A stretch of 64,000 nt of DNA. It comes from Spirochaetota bacterium. Lineage in GTDB: Bacteria > Spirochaetota > Spirochaetia > Treponematales > Rectinemataceae. Shown here in pieces: positions 30,841 through 37,315 of the stretch. Location of the stretch: contig JAKLFE010000006.1 of NCBI GenBank assembly GCA_022711355.1, positions 1 to 64,000 of the forward strand, in the 5' to 3' direction. Each line of letters starts with the position of its first letter. Position 1 is the first letter of the stretch. Position numbers and translations under genes: made by a program. Under the pieces are notes generated by a model. It was not told where the DNA came from, did no database searches, and was given only the letters and a program-made list of their open reading frames with translations.

Positions 30841-31410
30841 ATGAGCGAGAGCTACCGCCTGAACACGGAACTGGCGCAGAAGATCGTCGCGAACATCATG
30901 ACCGCCTCCGGGGCCGGCGCCAACGTCATCGGCACGGACGGGGTGATCATCGCCTCCTACGATCCGACCCGGGTGGGGAGCTACCACGAGGGCGGGCACC
31001 GGATGATCATCCACGACCTGGACGAGCACGCCATCAGCGAGGAGATGGCGGCATCCATGGCCGGGACCAAGGCCGGCTACATCGGCTCGATCAGGCTCGG
31101 CTCCCAGCGCCTCGGCCTCATCGGCATACGGGGCGACCCCGAGAAGGTGAAGCCCCTCCAGAAGATGGCCGAGCTCGCCGCCCAGGAGGCCATCCTCCGG
31201 GACGCGAGCGCCCGGCGGGAGCGGGAGGAGATCCGGGCCATGGAGGAGGAGATCGTCGAGATAGCCGAGAACATGCGCATCCTCGCCATGAACGGCTCCA
31301 TCCAGGCGGCCAAGCTCGGCGAGCGGGGCCAGGCCTTCAAGGTCGTCGTCTCGGAGATGCGCAAGCTCAGCGAGCGGATCCAGCAGATCGTCGGCAGGCG
31401 CGGCGCCTAG
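30841..31410 (+). CDS. Short sugar-diacid-sensor/chemoreceptor-tip fusion protein
   Basis: 189 residues from ATG 30841 (GAAAGGA upstream). Residues 1-~105 match the CdaR-type sugar-diacid recognition domain (LAQKIVANIMTASGAGANVIGTDGVII, with IIHDLDEH and GYIGSIRLGSQRLGLIGIRGDP). The C-terminal ~70 residues are a coiled coil ending in a shortened chemoreceptor hairpin, IAENMRILAMNGSIQAAKLGE then AFKVVVSEMRKLSERI, comparable to QTNLLALNAxIEAARAGE...GFAVVAxEVRxLAE. There are no membrane segments. It may be a cytoplasmic signalling protein that docks to the chemosensory array or mimics a receptor tip. No glycerate or glucarate pathway genes are near. Confidence 0.75.
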   Translation: MSESYRLNTELAQKIVANIMTASGAGANVIGTDGVIIASYDPTRVGSYHEGGHRMIIHDLDEHAISEEMAASMAGTKAGYIGSIRLGSQRLGLIGIRGDPEKVKPLQKMAELAAQEAILRDASARREREEIRAMEEEIVEIAENMRILAMNGSIQAAKLGERGQAFKVVVSEMRKLSERIQQIVGRRGA

Positions 31411-31455
31411 GGCTGGGCGCCGGGCGCGGCCCGGGCGGCCCCCTGGCCGGCCCGC

Positions 31456-31485
31456 TTGAGCCCTCCCCCCCCCCTGGGCTAGACT
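31456..31485 (+). promoter_or_regulatory. Promoter candidate for the trpS leader
   Basis: TTGAGC (31456-31461), 18-bp spacer and TAGACT (31480-31485). The predicted transcription start (about 31492) lies just before the leader ORF ATG at 31496. Confidence 0.45.
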
Positions 31486-31495
31486 GATGGCCGTC

Positions 31496-31603
31496 ATGGA
31501 CGCGCTGGCCCGCCTTCACCTCGGACTCGGCATGCGCGGCGGCCCCCGCGGACGCCGCTGGTCCTGGCGCCGCGCCGTTCCGCCCGCCATCGATTTCGCC
31601 TAA
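31496..31603 (+). CDS. Putative Trp-containing leader peptide upstream of trpS
   Basis: A 35-residue frame (MDALARLHLGLGMRGGPRGR, then RWSWRRAVPPAIDFA) ends in TAA 109 bp before trpS. Trp is rare and needs TGG, yet two TGG codons occur two codons apart (31559-31561 and 31565-31567), flanked by Arg codons. No ribosome site precedes it; initiation would be near-leaderless at ATG 31496, or alternatively at ATG 31487. Downstream, several mutually exclusive hairpins precede trpS. Stalling at Trp codons when charged tRNA-Trp is scarce, raising TrpS synthesis, is a natural model, but expression of the ORF is unproven. Confidence 0.45.
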   Translation: MDALARLHLGLGMRGGPRGRRWSWRRAVPPAIDFA

Positions 31604-31604
31604 C

Positions 31605-31705
31605 GCGAGTCGAGGCGACTGGGGCTCGCGGGGCCCCGAAGGCGGAAACGGGCCGGCACTGCACCGCGCGCCGCCCCGTACGGGCGGCGCAGCCCTCCAT
31701 CGGAG
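31605..31705 (+). promoter_or_regulatory. Hairpins between the leader ORF and trpS (attenuator candidate)
   Basis: Right after the leader stop, AGTCG (31608-31612) pairs with CGACT (31616-31620), competing with GCGAG (31605-31609) pairing to CTCGC (31625-31629). A strong 9-bp stem GCGCCGCCC/GGGCGGCGC (31668-31676 with 31682-31690) follows, and CTCC (31695-31698) can pair with the trpS ribosome-site GGAG (31702-31705). There is no T-run, so translational sequestration or a Rho-dependent mechanism is likelier than intrinsic termination. Confidence 0.4.
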
Positions 31706-31712
31706 AAAGAGC

Positions 31713-32768
31713 ATGGAACGCAAGCGCATACTCACGGGCGACCGCCCCACCGGCAAGCTCCACCTGGGGCACTACGTCGGCTCGCTCAAGAACCGCGTCC
31801 GATTGCAGGACGAGTACGAGTGCTTCTTCATCGTCGCCGACCTCCACATGCTGACGACCAAGCCGGAGAAGGAGCACATCGAGGCCATCGCCGACAACGC
31901 CCGCGCGATCGTCCTCGACTACCTCGCCTGCGGCATCGATCCCGCCAAGAGCGTGATCTACCTCCAGTCCGCCGTGCCCGAGGTCTGCGAGCTCGCCCTC
32001 CTGTTCGGGAACCTCATCACCGTGCCCCGCCTGTCGCGCGTGCCCTCGCTCAAGGAGATGGCCCAGGGCGCCGGCATCGAGGAGATGCCCTTCGGCCTCC
32101 TGGGCTACCCCGTCCTCCAGGCCGCCGACATCCTCCTGCCCCGCTCCCACCTCGTGCCCGTGGGCAAGGACAACGAGGCCCACGTCGAGGTCACCCGCGA
32201 GATCGCGCGCCGCTTCAACCACCTCTACGGCGAGACCTTCCCCATCCCCGAGGTCATGGTGAGCGAGGTGGGCAGCCTCGTCGGCACCGACGGCAACGCC
32301 AAGATGTCCAAGTCCCTGGGCAACGCGATCTACCTCTCCGACGACGAGAAGACCGTCGTCAAGCGGGTCATGGGCATGTACACCGACCCCAAGCGGGTCT
32401 CGGCCGACGTGCCCGGCACCGTCGAGGGCAATCCCGTGTTCCAGTACCACGACGTCTTCAATCCCGACAAGGCCGAGGTCGAGGAGCTCAAGGCCCGCTA
32501 CCGGGCCGGCAAGGTGGGCGACGTCGAGGTCAAGGAGAAGCTCGCGAAGGCCCTCAACGCCTTCCTCGACCCCATCCGCGAGCGCCGCGCGAAGTACGAG
32601 TCCCAGTCGGGCCTGGCCGACGAGGTGGTCTACGACGGGACCATGAGGATGCGCGAGGAGGCCCGCGCGACCCTCTCCGCGGCGACGAAGGCGATGGGCC
32701 TCGCGGCGGTGTGGAACCGGGTGGCCAGGAAGGCCGAAGACGTGAAGAAGCGGCGCGCCAAGGCGTGA
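31713..32768 (+). CDS. trpS: Tryptophanyl-tRNA synthetase
   Basis: 351 residues, the normal length. It charges tRNA-Trp in the cytoplasm. Class I signatures are present: GDRPTGKLHLGHYVGSL contains the HIGH-type motif and NAKMSKSLGN the KMSKS loop; GLLGYPVLQAADILL and VPVGKDNEAHVEVTREIARRF contribute the Trp and ATP pockets. It begins with a GGAG site at 8 bp and is the only gene of its unit apart from the leader ORF. A clear intrinsic terminator follows 73 bp after its stop. Confidence 0.96.
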   Translation: MERKRILTGDRPTGKLHLGHYVGSLKNRVRLQDEYECFFIVADLHMLTTKPEKEHIEAIADNARAIVLDYLACGIDPAKSVIYLQSAVPEVCELALLFGNLITVPRLSRVPSLKEMAQGAGIEEMPFGLLGYPVLQAADILLPRSHLVPVGKDNEAHVEVTREIARRFNHLYGETFPIPEVMVSEVGSLVGTDGNAKMSKSLGNAIYLSDDEKTVVKRVMGMYTDPKRVSADVPGTVEGNPVFQYHDVFNPDKAEVEELKARYRAGKVGDVEVKEKLAKALNAFLDPIRERRAKYESQSGLADEVVYDGTMRMREEARATLSAATKAMGLAAVWNRVARKAEDVKKRRAKA

Positions 32769-32841
32769 AGCGACTTCCCTAAAGAGGCCGCGCCGCCGCA
32801 GACCTTCCAAGGACTGCCGGGGGCGGGTCCTGTCGCAAGAC

Positions 32842-32878
32842 AAAAGGGGCGCCCTCGAATACTCGGGCGTCCCTTTTT
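32842..32878 (+). terminator. Intrinsic terminator of trpS
   Basis: A 13-bp stem (32842-32854 with 32865-32877, one G-T pair) encloses the 10-nt loop TCGAATACTC and ends in a T-run. The left arm begins with A's, so it could work in both directions. The same 10-nt loop occurs in the terminator at 35204. Confidence 0.85.
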
Positions 32879-32927
32879 CATGCGACACCCGCCGCGCCCC
32901 CGGGCAGGCTCGGAGGGACGCGGTGTC

Positions 32928-32988
32928 CATCCCCCTCGCGCCAGGCTCGCCGGCCTTCGCCCCGCGACACCCGCCGCGGCGGCGCGCC
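32928..32988. repeat. 61-bp intergenic direct repeat, copy 1
   Basis: Identical over 61 bp to 35292-35352. It starts with CATCCCCCTCGCGCC, contains CCGCCGCGGCGG and ends in the GGCGCGCC palindrome. It lies 50 bp beyond the trpS terminator. No open frame is conserved across it. The surrounding 412-bp gap (32769-33180) otherwise holds the terminator and an AT-rich promoter region. Confidence 0.85.
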
Positions 32989-33091
32989 CATGGCCTTCCC
33001 CTCACGTCGGCGTCCGGCTCGGCAGGGGGCGGCGGTCCAGGCGAGTTATCATCCAATAATAAATAGATATTATTATAACTATAATTAAGTA

Positions 33092-33120
33092 TTGATACTT
33101 TTTACCAGAAAGAGTACTAC
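33092..33120 (+). promoter_or_regulatory. Promoter of the first FMN/FAD reductase
   Basis: TTGATA (33092-33097), 17 bp, TACTAC (33115-33120), within an AT-rich stretch (33050-33120) that stands out in this genome; a TATAAT at 33080 is an alternative. The other flavoprotein gene also has a TTGATA -35 box. Confidence 0.5.
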
Positions 33121-33180
33121 AGTGATCGCCGCCGCTCGTCACGGCGGGCACCACAACACCATGTTCCCAGGAGGAATCGC

Positions 33181-35118
33181 ATGAAGAAGTCCCTGCGGAT
33201 CCTGGCCCTCGCCCTGATCGCCGTCCTGGCAGTAGCCGGCTGCGAGCAGATGAAGGCCTCGACCAAGGCGACGCCCGCGGCCCAGCGCGCCGTGAGCCCG
33301 ATGAAGCCCGGCGTCTACACCCAGACGGTCAACGGCATGCACGACGGCCTGACCATCGAGGTGACCCTCTCCGCGACGCGGATCGAGAAGGTGACGGTCA
33401 AGGCCGCCAACGAGACGGCGGGCGTCTCCGACGTCGCCCTGGCCGAGATGCCCCAGCGGATCGTCGCGGCCCAGAGCGTCGCGGTCGACGCCGTCTCCGG
33501 CTCCACGCGCACGAGCGAGGGCATCCTCGAGGCGGTCGGCGCGGCCATCGTCGCCGCCGGCGGCAAGGTCGAGGACTTCCGGGTCGCCCCCGAGGCCCCC
33601 GCCGCCGAGGCCCCCAAGGCCAAGGCCGAGGCGGTCGCCGCCTCCGCGGAGCTGCCCTCGAAGTGGGACCTCTCCTACGACGTCGTCGTCGTGGGCGGCG
33701 GCTTCGCGGGCCTGTCGGCCTCGCACAGCGCCGCGACCCACGGCGCCAAGACCGTCCTCGTCGAGAAGATGCCCTTCGTGGGCGGGAACTCGCAGATCAA
33801 CGGCGGCGTCTACGCGGCCTATACCTCCAAGCTCGCGGCGGGCTTCCAGAAGAAGTTCAACCTCGAGCCGGACACCGCCGAGAAGCACATCGCCGACACC
33901 CTCAAGGGCGGCGACTACATGGGCGATCCCAAGCTCGTGCGCAACCTCGTCTACGGCTCGCCCTTCTACCTCGACCTCCTCCTGGACAACGGCCTCAAGG
34001 TCCGCGAGTCCCTGACCAGGCCGGGCGGGCACTACGGCTACCGCACCTACACCACCCAGAACGGCGTCGGCGCCGACATCGTCCAGGTGCAGAAGAAGAT
34101 GGTCAAGGAAGCCGGCGTCGAGGTGATGACCAGCGCCAAGATGGTGAAGATCTACCGCGAGGGCCGGCTCTCCGGCCGGGTCGTCGGCATCCGCGTCCAG
34201 ACCGCGGGCGGGACCAAGGACATCCAGGCCAAGAAGGGCCTCATCCTCGCCACCGGCGGCTTCTCCGCGAACGTCGAGATGCGCCAGAAGCAGGTGCCGA
34301 CCCTGACCGCCGACCTGCCGACCACCAACCACGTCGGCGCCACCGGCGAGGGCATCTCCCAGGCCCAGGAGATCGGGGCCAACACCATCCAGATGAGCTA
34401 CATCCAGCTCTACCCCTTCGCCGACCCGAACAACGGCGTCCTCGACGCCTTCGCGGTCATCCCCTTCTCCGGCCCGAGCGCGGGCATCGTCTACGTCGAC
34501 GTCAACGGCAAGCGCTACGTCAACGAGGGCGAGCGCCGCGACGTCTGCTCCAAGGCCGCCCAGGACTCCGCGGGCTTCCCGACCTTCTCCATCTTCGGCG
34601 AGGAGATCTACCGCAAGGGCGGCTTCATCACCGAGGGCCAGATGGCCGACGGCATCAAGGCCGACCGCATCTTTAAGGCCGACAGCCTCGAGCAGCTGGC
34701 CGCCGAGATCAACAAGCGCGCCTACAAGGGCGGCAAGATCGCCATGACCGGCGAGGCCCTCGCCGCGACCATCGCGAAGCACAACGAGTACGTCCGCAAC
34801 CTCAAGGACCCGGACTTCGGCAAGCGGATCGACAAGGGCGTCATGATGACCATCGAGAAGGGCCCCTACTACGCGATCCCGCAGTGGCCCTCGGTCCACC
34901 ACACGATGGGCGGCCTCGCGATCGACGAGAAGACCGAGGTCCAGGACGTCTGGGGCAAGGTCATCCCCGGCCTCTACGCCGCGGGCGAGGTGACCGGCGG
35001 GGTGCACGGCACGAACCGCCTGGGCTCGAACGCCATCCCCGACGCGGCCGTCCACGGCTACATCGCCGGGCAGATGTGCTCGACGGGGACCCTCCCGGCC
35101 TTCGTCCAGGGCAAGTAG
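33181..35118 (+). CDS. Periplasmic FMN/FAD fumarate-reductase-type lipoprotein
   Basis: 645 residues. A signal peptide with lipobox (AVAGC) is followed by an FMN_bind domain containing DAVSGSTRTSEGI, whose S-G-S-T matches the D-x-x-[ST]-G-[AS]-T site where FMN is attached to Thr by ApbE. The main part is a flavocytochrome-c-like FAD domain: VVVVGGGFAGLSASHSAA, LILATGGFSANVEM, NEGERRDV with the proton-donating Arg region, VHHTMGGLAID and HGTNRLGSNA, which carry the substrate-binding His and Arg of fumarate and urocanate reductases. It should be a membrane-tethered periplasmic reductase of fumarate or a related alpha,beta-unsaturated acid. It has no haem sites, so electrons must enter through FMN. 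Confidence 0.9.
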   Translation: MKKSLRILALALIAVLAVAGCEQMKASTKATPAAQRAVSPMKPGVYTQTVNGMHDGLTIEVTLSATRIEKVTVKAANETAGVSDVALAEMPQRIVAAQSVAVDAVSGSTRTSEGILEAVGAAIVAAGGKVEDFRVAPEAPAAEAPKAKAEAVAASAELPSKWDLSYDVVVVGGGFAGLSASHSAATHGAKTVLVEKMPFVGGNSQINGGVYAAYTSKLAAGFQKKFNLEPDTAEKHIADTLKGGDYMGDPKLVRNLVYGSPFYLDLLLDNGLKVRESLTRPGGHYGYRTYTTQNGVGADIVQVQKKMVKEAGVEVMTSAKMVKIYREGRLSGRVVGIRVQTAGGTKDIQAKKGLILATGGFSANVEMRQKQVPTLTADLPTTNHVGATGEGISQAQEIGANTIQMSYIQLYPFADPNNGVLDAFAVIPFSGPSAGIVYVDVNGKRYVNEGERRDVCSKAAQDSAGFPTFSIFGEEIYRKGGFITEGQMADGIKADRIFKADSLEQLAAEINKRAYKGGKIAMTGEALAATIAKHNEYVRNLKDPDFGKRIDKGVMMTIEKGPYYAIPQWPSVHHTMGGLAIDEKTEVQDVWGKVIPGLYAAGEVTGGVHGTNRLGSNAIPDAAVHGYIAGQMCSTGTLPAFVQGK

Positions 35119-35203
35119 GCTGCTAAGCTGGGCCTAACTCCACCCGAGAAAGGCCTGGCGCCTGCATTCAAAAGCGGCCCGGGGCAGGGCCTGGGCGAAT
35201 ACC

Positions 35204-35244
35204 AACGGCGATCCGCTCGAATACTCGCGGACCGCCGTTTTTTT
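35204..35244 (+). terminator. Intrinsic terminator after the FMN/FAD reductase
   Basis: A 13-bp stem with one A-C mismatch (35204-35216 with 35227-35239) encloses the loop TCGAATACTC (35217-35226) and runs into a T-run to 35244. The loop and stem length equal those of the trpS terminator. Confidence 0.85.
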
Positions 35245-35291
35245 CGCCCACCCGCCGCCCTATCTCGCGACGCGGCTCGTGGCGCCGGGTT

Positions 35292-35352
35292 CATCCCCCT
35301 CGCGCCAGGCTCGCCGGCCTTCGCCCCGCGACACCCGCCGCGGCGGCGCGCC
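35292..35352. repeat. 61-bp intergenic direct repeat, copy 2
   Basis: Identical to 32928-32988 and placed 48 bp after a terminator of the same design. Beyond it a GCGGCGGCGCGCC motif recurs once more near 35385. The 358-bp gap (35119-35476) contains this repeat, the terminator and little else recognisable. Confidence 0.85.
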
Positions 35353-35476
35353 TTCGGGGCCGCCTATCTCGGGGTCCTGCCCCTCGCGGCGGCGCGCCCC
35401 GGGGCAGCGCTTCCCCCATTCGGGCGATGGCCGCGGGGGACGGGGGAGGCTATCATGCCGCCTAAGGGGGCGCGGC

Positions 35477-36454
35477 ATGGGCGAGGACCAGGTCTACGAA
35501 GGCTTTTCAGGCACGATAACGCTCTGCGAGGGCGAGCGAGTCCTCGAGACCTTCTGCCAGGGCTACGCGGACTTCCCCAACCAGCGGCCGAACGGGCCCG
35601 ATACGGCCTTCGGCATGGCCTCGGGCTCGAAGATCTTCACGGCCGTCGCCGCCCTCAGGCTCGTCGAGCGGAGCCTCCTCGGCCTCGACGAGCCGGTGAA
35701 CCCCCGCATCGCCCCCTGGGCCGTCCACGAGGCGGCGAGCCTCCGCCACCTCCTGACCCATACCTCGGGTATCGCCGACTACTTCGACGAGGAGGCGGGC
35801 GAGGACTACGAGGCCCTGTGGCGGGAGCGGCCGAACTACCGGATGCGCTCGCCCGAGGACTTCCTCCCCCTCTTCGCCGGCCGCCCGGGCTCCTTCGCCC
35901 CCGGCGAGCGCTTCCGCTACTCCGACTCGGGCTTCGTCCTCGCGGCCTACCTCGTCGAGCGGGCCTCGGGCCGCGCCTTCCCCGACTACCTGCGCGAGAC
36001 GGTCTTCGAGCCCTGCGGCATGGGGAGGACGGGCTGCTTCCGGCTCGACATGCCCCCGCCCGACGCGGCGACGGGCTACATCGAGGAGGGCGGCTCGCTC
36101 CGCTCGAACCTCTACTCGATCCCCCTGGTCGGCGGGGGAGACGGGGGCTGCCTGACTACGGGGGCCGACATGGCCCGCTTCTGGACGGCCCTCGAGGAGG
36201 GGCGGCTGCTCAAGCCCGACACGGTCGAGTCCATGCTCTCGGTCCAGGTCCCCCGGACCGACGAGGACGACCGCTACGGCCTCGGGGTCTGGATCCTCGA
36301 GGACGACGACGAGGTGGCCTTCGTCCAGGGCTTCGACCCCGGGGTCCGCTTCCTCTCCTACTTCGACCGGAGGAGCGGACGCTCCCTGACTATTTCGGCT
36401 AACGTCGAGTGCCGGCTCGGGCCCCTGGTCCGGGCCTGGCTGCCTCGGCTGTGA
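35477..36454 (+). CDS. Beta-lactamase-fold serine hydrolase (class C/EstB-like)
   Basis: 325 residues from ATG 35477, which has AAGGGGG upstream. The family motifs are SxxK in ASGSKIFTAVAAL, YxN-like YSDSGFVLAAYLVE and the helix LLTHTSGIADYF; GGGDGGCLTT and GFDPGVRFLSY are in the region of the third motif, with no clear KTG. No signal peptide is visible, so a cytoplasmic esterase or peptidase is more likely than a beta-lactamase giving drug resistance. The methyltransferase gene follows at 14 bp, probably in the same transcript. Confidence 0.85.
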   Translation: MGEDQVYEGFSGTITLCEGERVLETFCQGYADFPNQRPNGPDTAFGMASGSKIFTAVAALRLVERSLLGLDEPVNPRIAPWAVHEAASLRHLLTHTSGIADYFDEEAGEDYEALWRERPNYRMRSPEDFLPLFAGRPGSFAPGERFRYSDSGFVLAAYLVERASGRAFPDYLRETVFEPCGMGRTGCFRLDMPPPDAATGYIEEGGSLRSNLYSIPLVGGGDGGCLTTGADMARFWTALEEGRLLKPDTVESMLSVQVPRTDEDDRYGLGVWILEDDDEVAFVQGFDPGVRFLSYFDRRSGRSLTISANVECRLGPLVRAWLPRL

Positions 36455-36468
36455 GAGGGAGGAACCGC

Positions 36469-37245
36469 ATGGACATCGTCGCGCACAACCGCGAGGCCTG
36501 GGCCCGCGAGGTCGCCGGGGGCAACAAGTGGACGGTCCCCGTGGAGCGCCCGGCCGTCGAGCGGGCTAGAAAGGGCGAGTGGAGCCTCGTGCTCACGCCC
36601 ACCATCCCCGTGCCCCGCGAGTGGTACGGGGGCCCGGTCGCGGGCAGGGAGGTCCTCTGCCTCGCCTCGGGCGGGGGCCAGCAGGGGCCCATCCTCGCGG
36701 CGGCCGGGGCCCGGGTCACGGTCTTCGACAACTGCCCCGAGCAGCTGGCCAAGGACCGCCTGGTCGCCGAGCGCGAGGGCCTCGAGATCGCCCTGGTCCA
36801 GGGCGACATGAAGGACCTCCGGGCCCTGGCCGACGCCTCCTTCGACCTGGTCTTCCACCCCGTGTCCAACTGCTTCGTCGACGCGGTGGAGCCGGTCTGG
36901 CGCGAGTGCGCGCGGGTCTTGCGGCCGGGCGGCCGCCTCCTCGCGGGCTTCTGCAACCCGATCACCTACATCTTCGACCTGGCGGCCTGGGACCGGGGCG
37001 AGGAGCTCCGCGTGCGCTACCGGGTCCCCTACGCGGATATCGCCCAGCTCCCGCCCGAGGAGCTCGAGGCCCGGATCAGGGACAAGGAGGTCCTCGAGTG
37101 GGGCCACTCCCTGGACTCGCAGATCGGGGGCCAGCTGGCCGCGGGCTTCTCGATCAGGGGCTTCTACGAGGACCTCTCCGGCTACGGGGAGCTCCTCGAC
37201 CCCTACATCAAGAGCTTCATCGCGACCCTGGCGGTCAAGGGCTAG
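36469..37245 (+). CDS. SAM-dependent methyltransferase, class I
   Basis: 258 residues from ATG 36469 (GAGGGAGG site). Motif I is EVLCLASGGGQQGPILAAAGARVTVFD, seen as VLCLASGGGQQG with the acidic end of beta-2 (VFDN); DMKDL and FDLVFHPVSNCFV are motifs II-III, and ARVLRPGGRLLAGFCNP is the post-motif. It belongs to the Methyltransf_11 group with unknown acceptor. It follows the serine hydrolase by 14 bp and converges on the second flavoprotein across a perfect palindrome. Confidence 0.87.
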   Translation: MDIVAHNREAWAREVAGGNKWTVPVERPAVERARKGEWSLVLTPTIPVPREWYGGPVAGREVLCLASGGGQQGPILAAAGARVTVFDNCPEQLAKDRLVAEREGLEIALVQGDMKDLRALADASFDLVFHPVSNCFVDAVEPVWRECARVLRPGGRLLAGFCNPITYIFDLAAWDRGEELRVRYRVPYADIAQLPPEELEARIRDKEVLEWGHSLDSQIGGQLAAGFSIRGFYEDLSGYGELLDPYIKSFIATLAVKG

Positions 37246-37283
37246 GGCCGCCCTCCGGGGAGCGGCCCGGCCGAGGGAGGCGG

Positions 37284-37309
37284 GGCGGGCGGGTGGCCAC
37301 CCGCCCGCC
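37284..37309. terminator. 26-bp perfect palindrome between convergent genes
   Basis: GGCGGGCGGGTGG (37284-37296) is immediately followed by its exact complement (37297-37309). It lies in the 70-bp gap between the convergent methyltransferase and flavoprotein genes. A bidirectional terminator or transcription barrier is likely; a true cruciform or protein site is possible. Confidence 0.5.
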
Positions 37310-37315
37310 TGGCCT

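Noticed and set aside
31411-31712. T-box riboswitch upstream of trpS
   Set aside because: No sequence like the conserved T-box (AGGGUGGNACCGCG) or a matching terminator with T-run was found; the region fits a leader-ORF model better.
35477-36454. Beta-lactamase conferring antibiotic resistance
   Set aside because: There is no signal peptide and no clear KTG motif. The protein fits the wider serine-hydrolase family.
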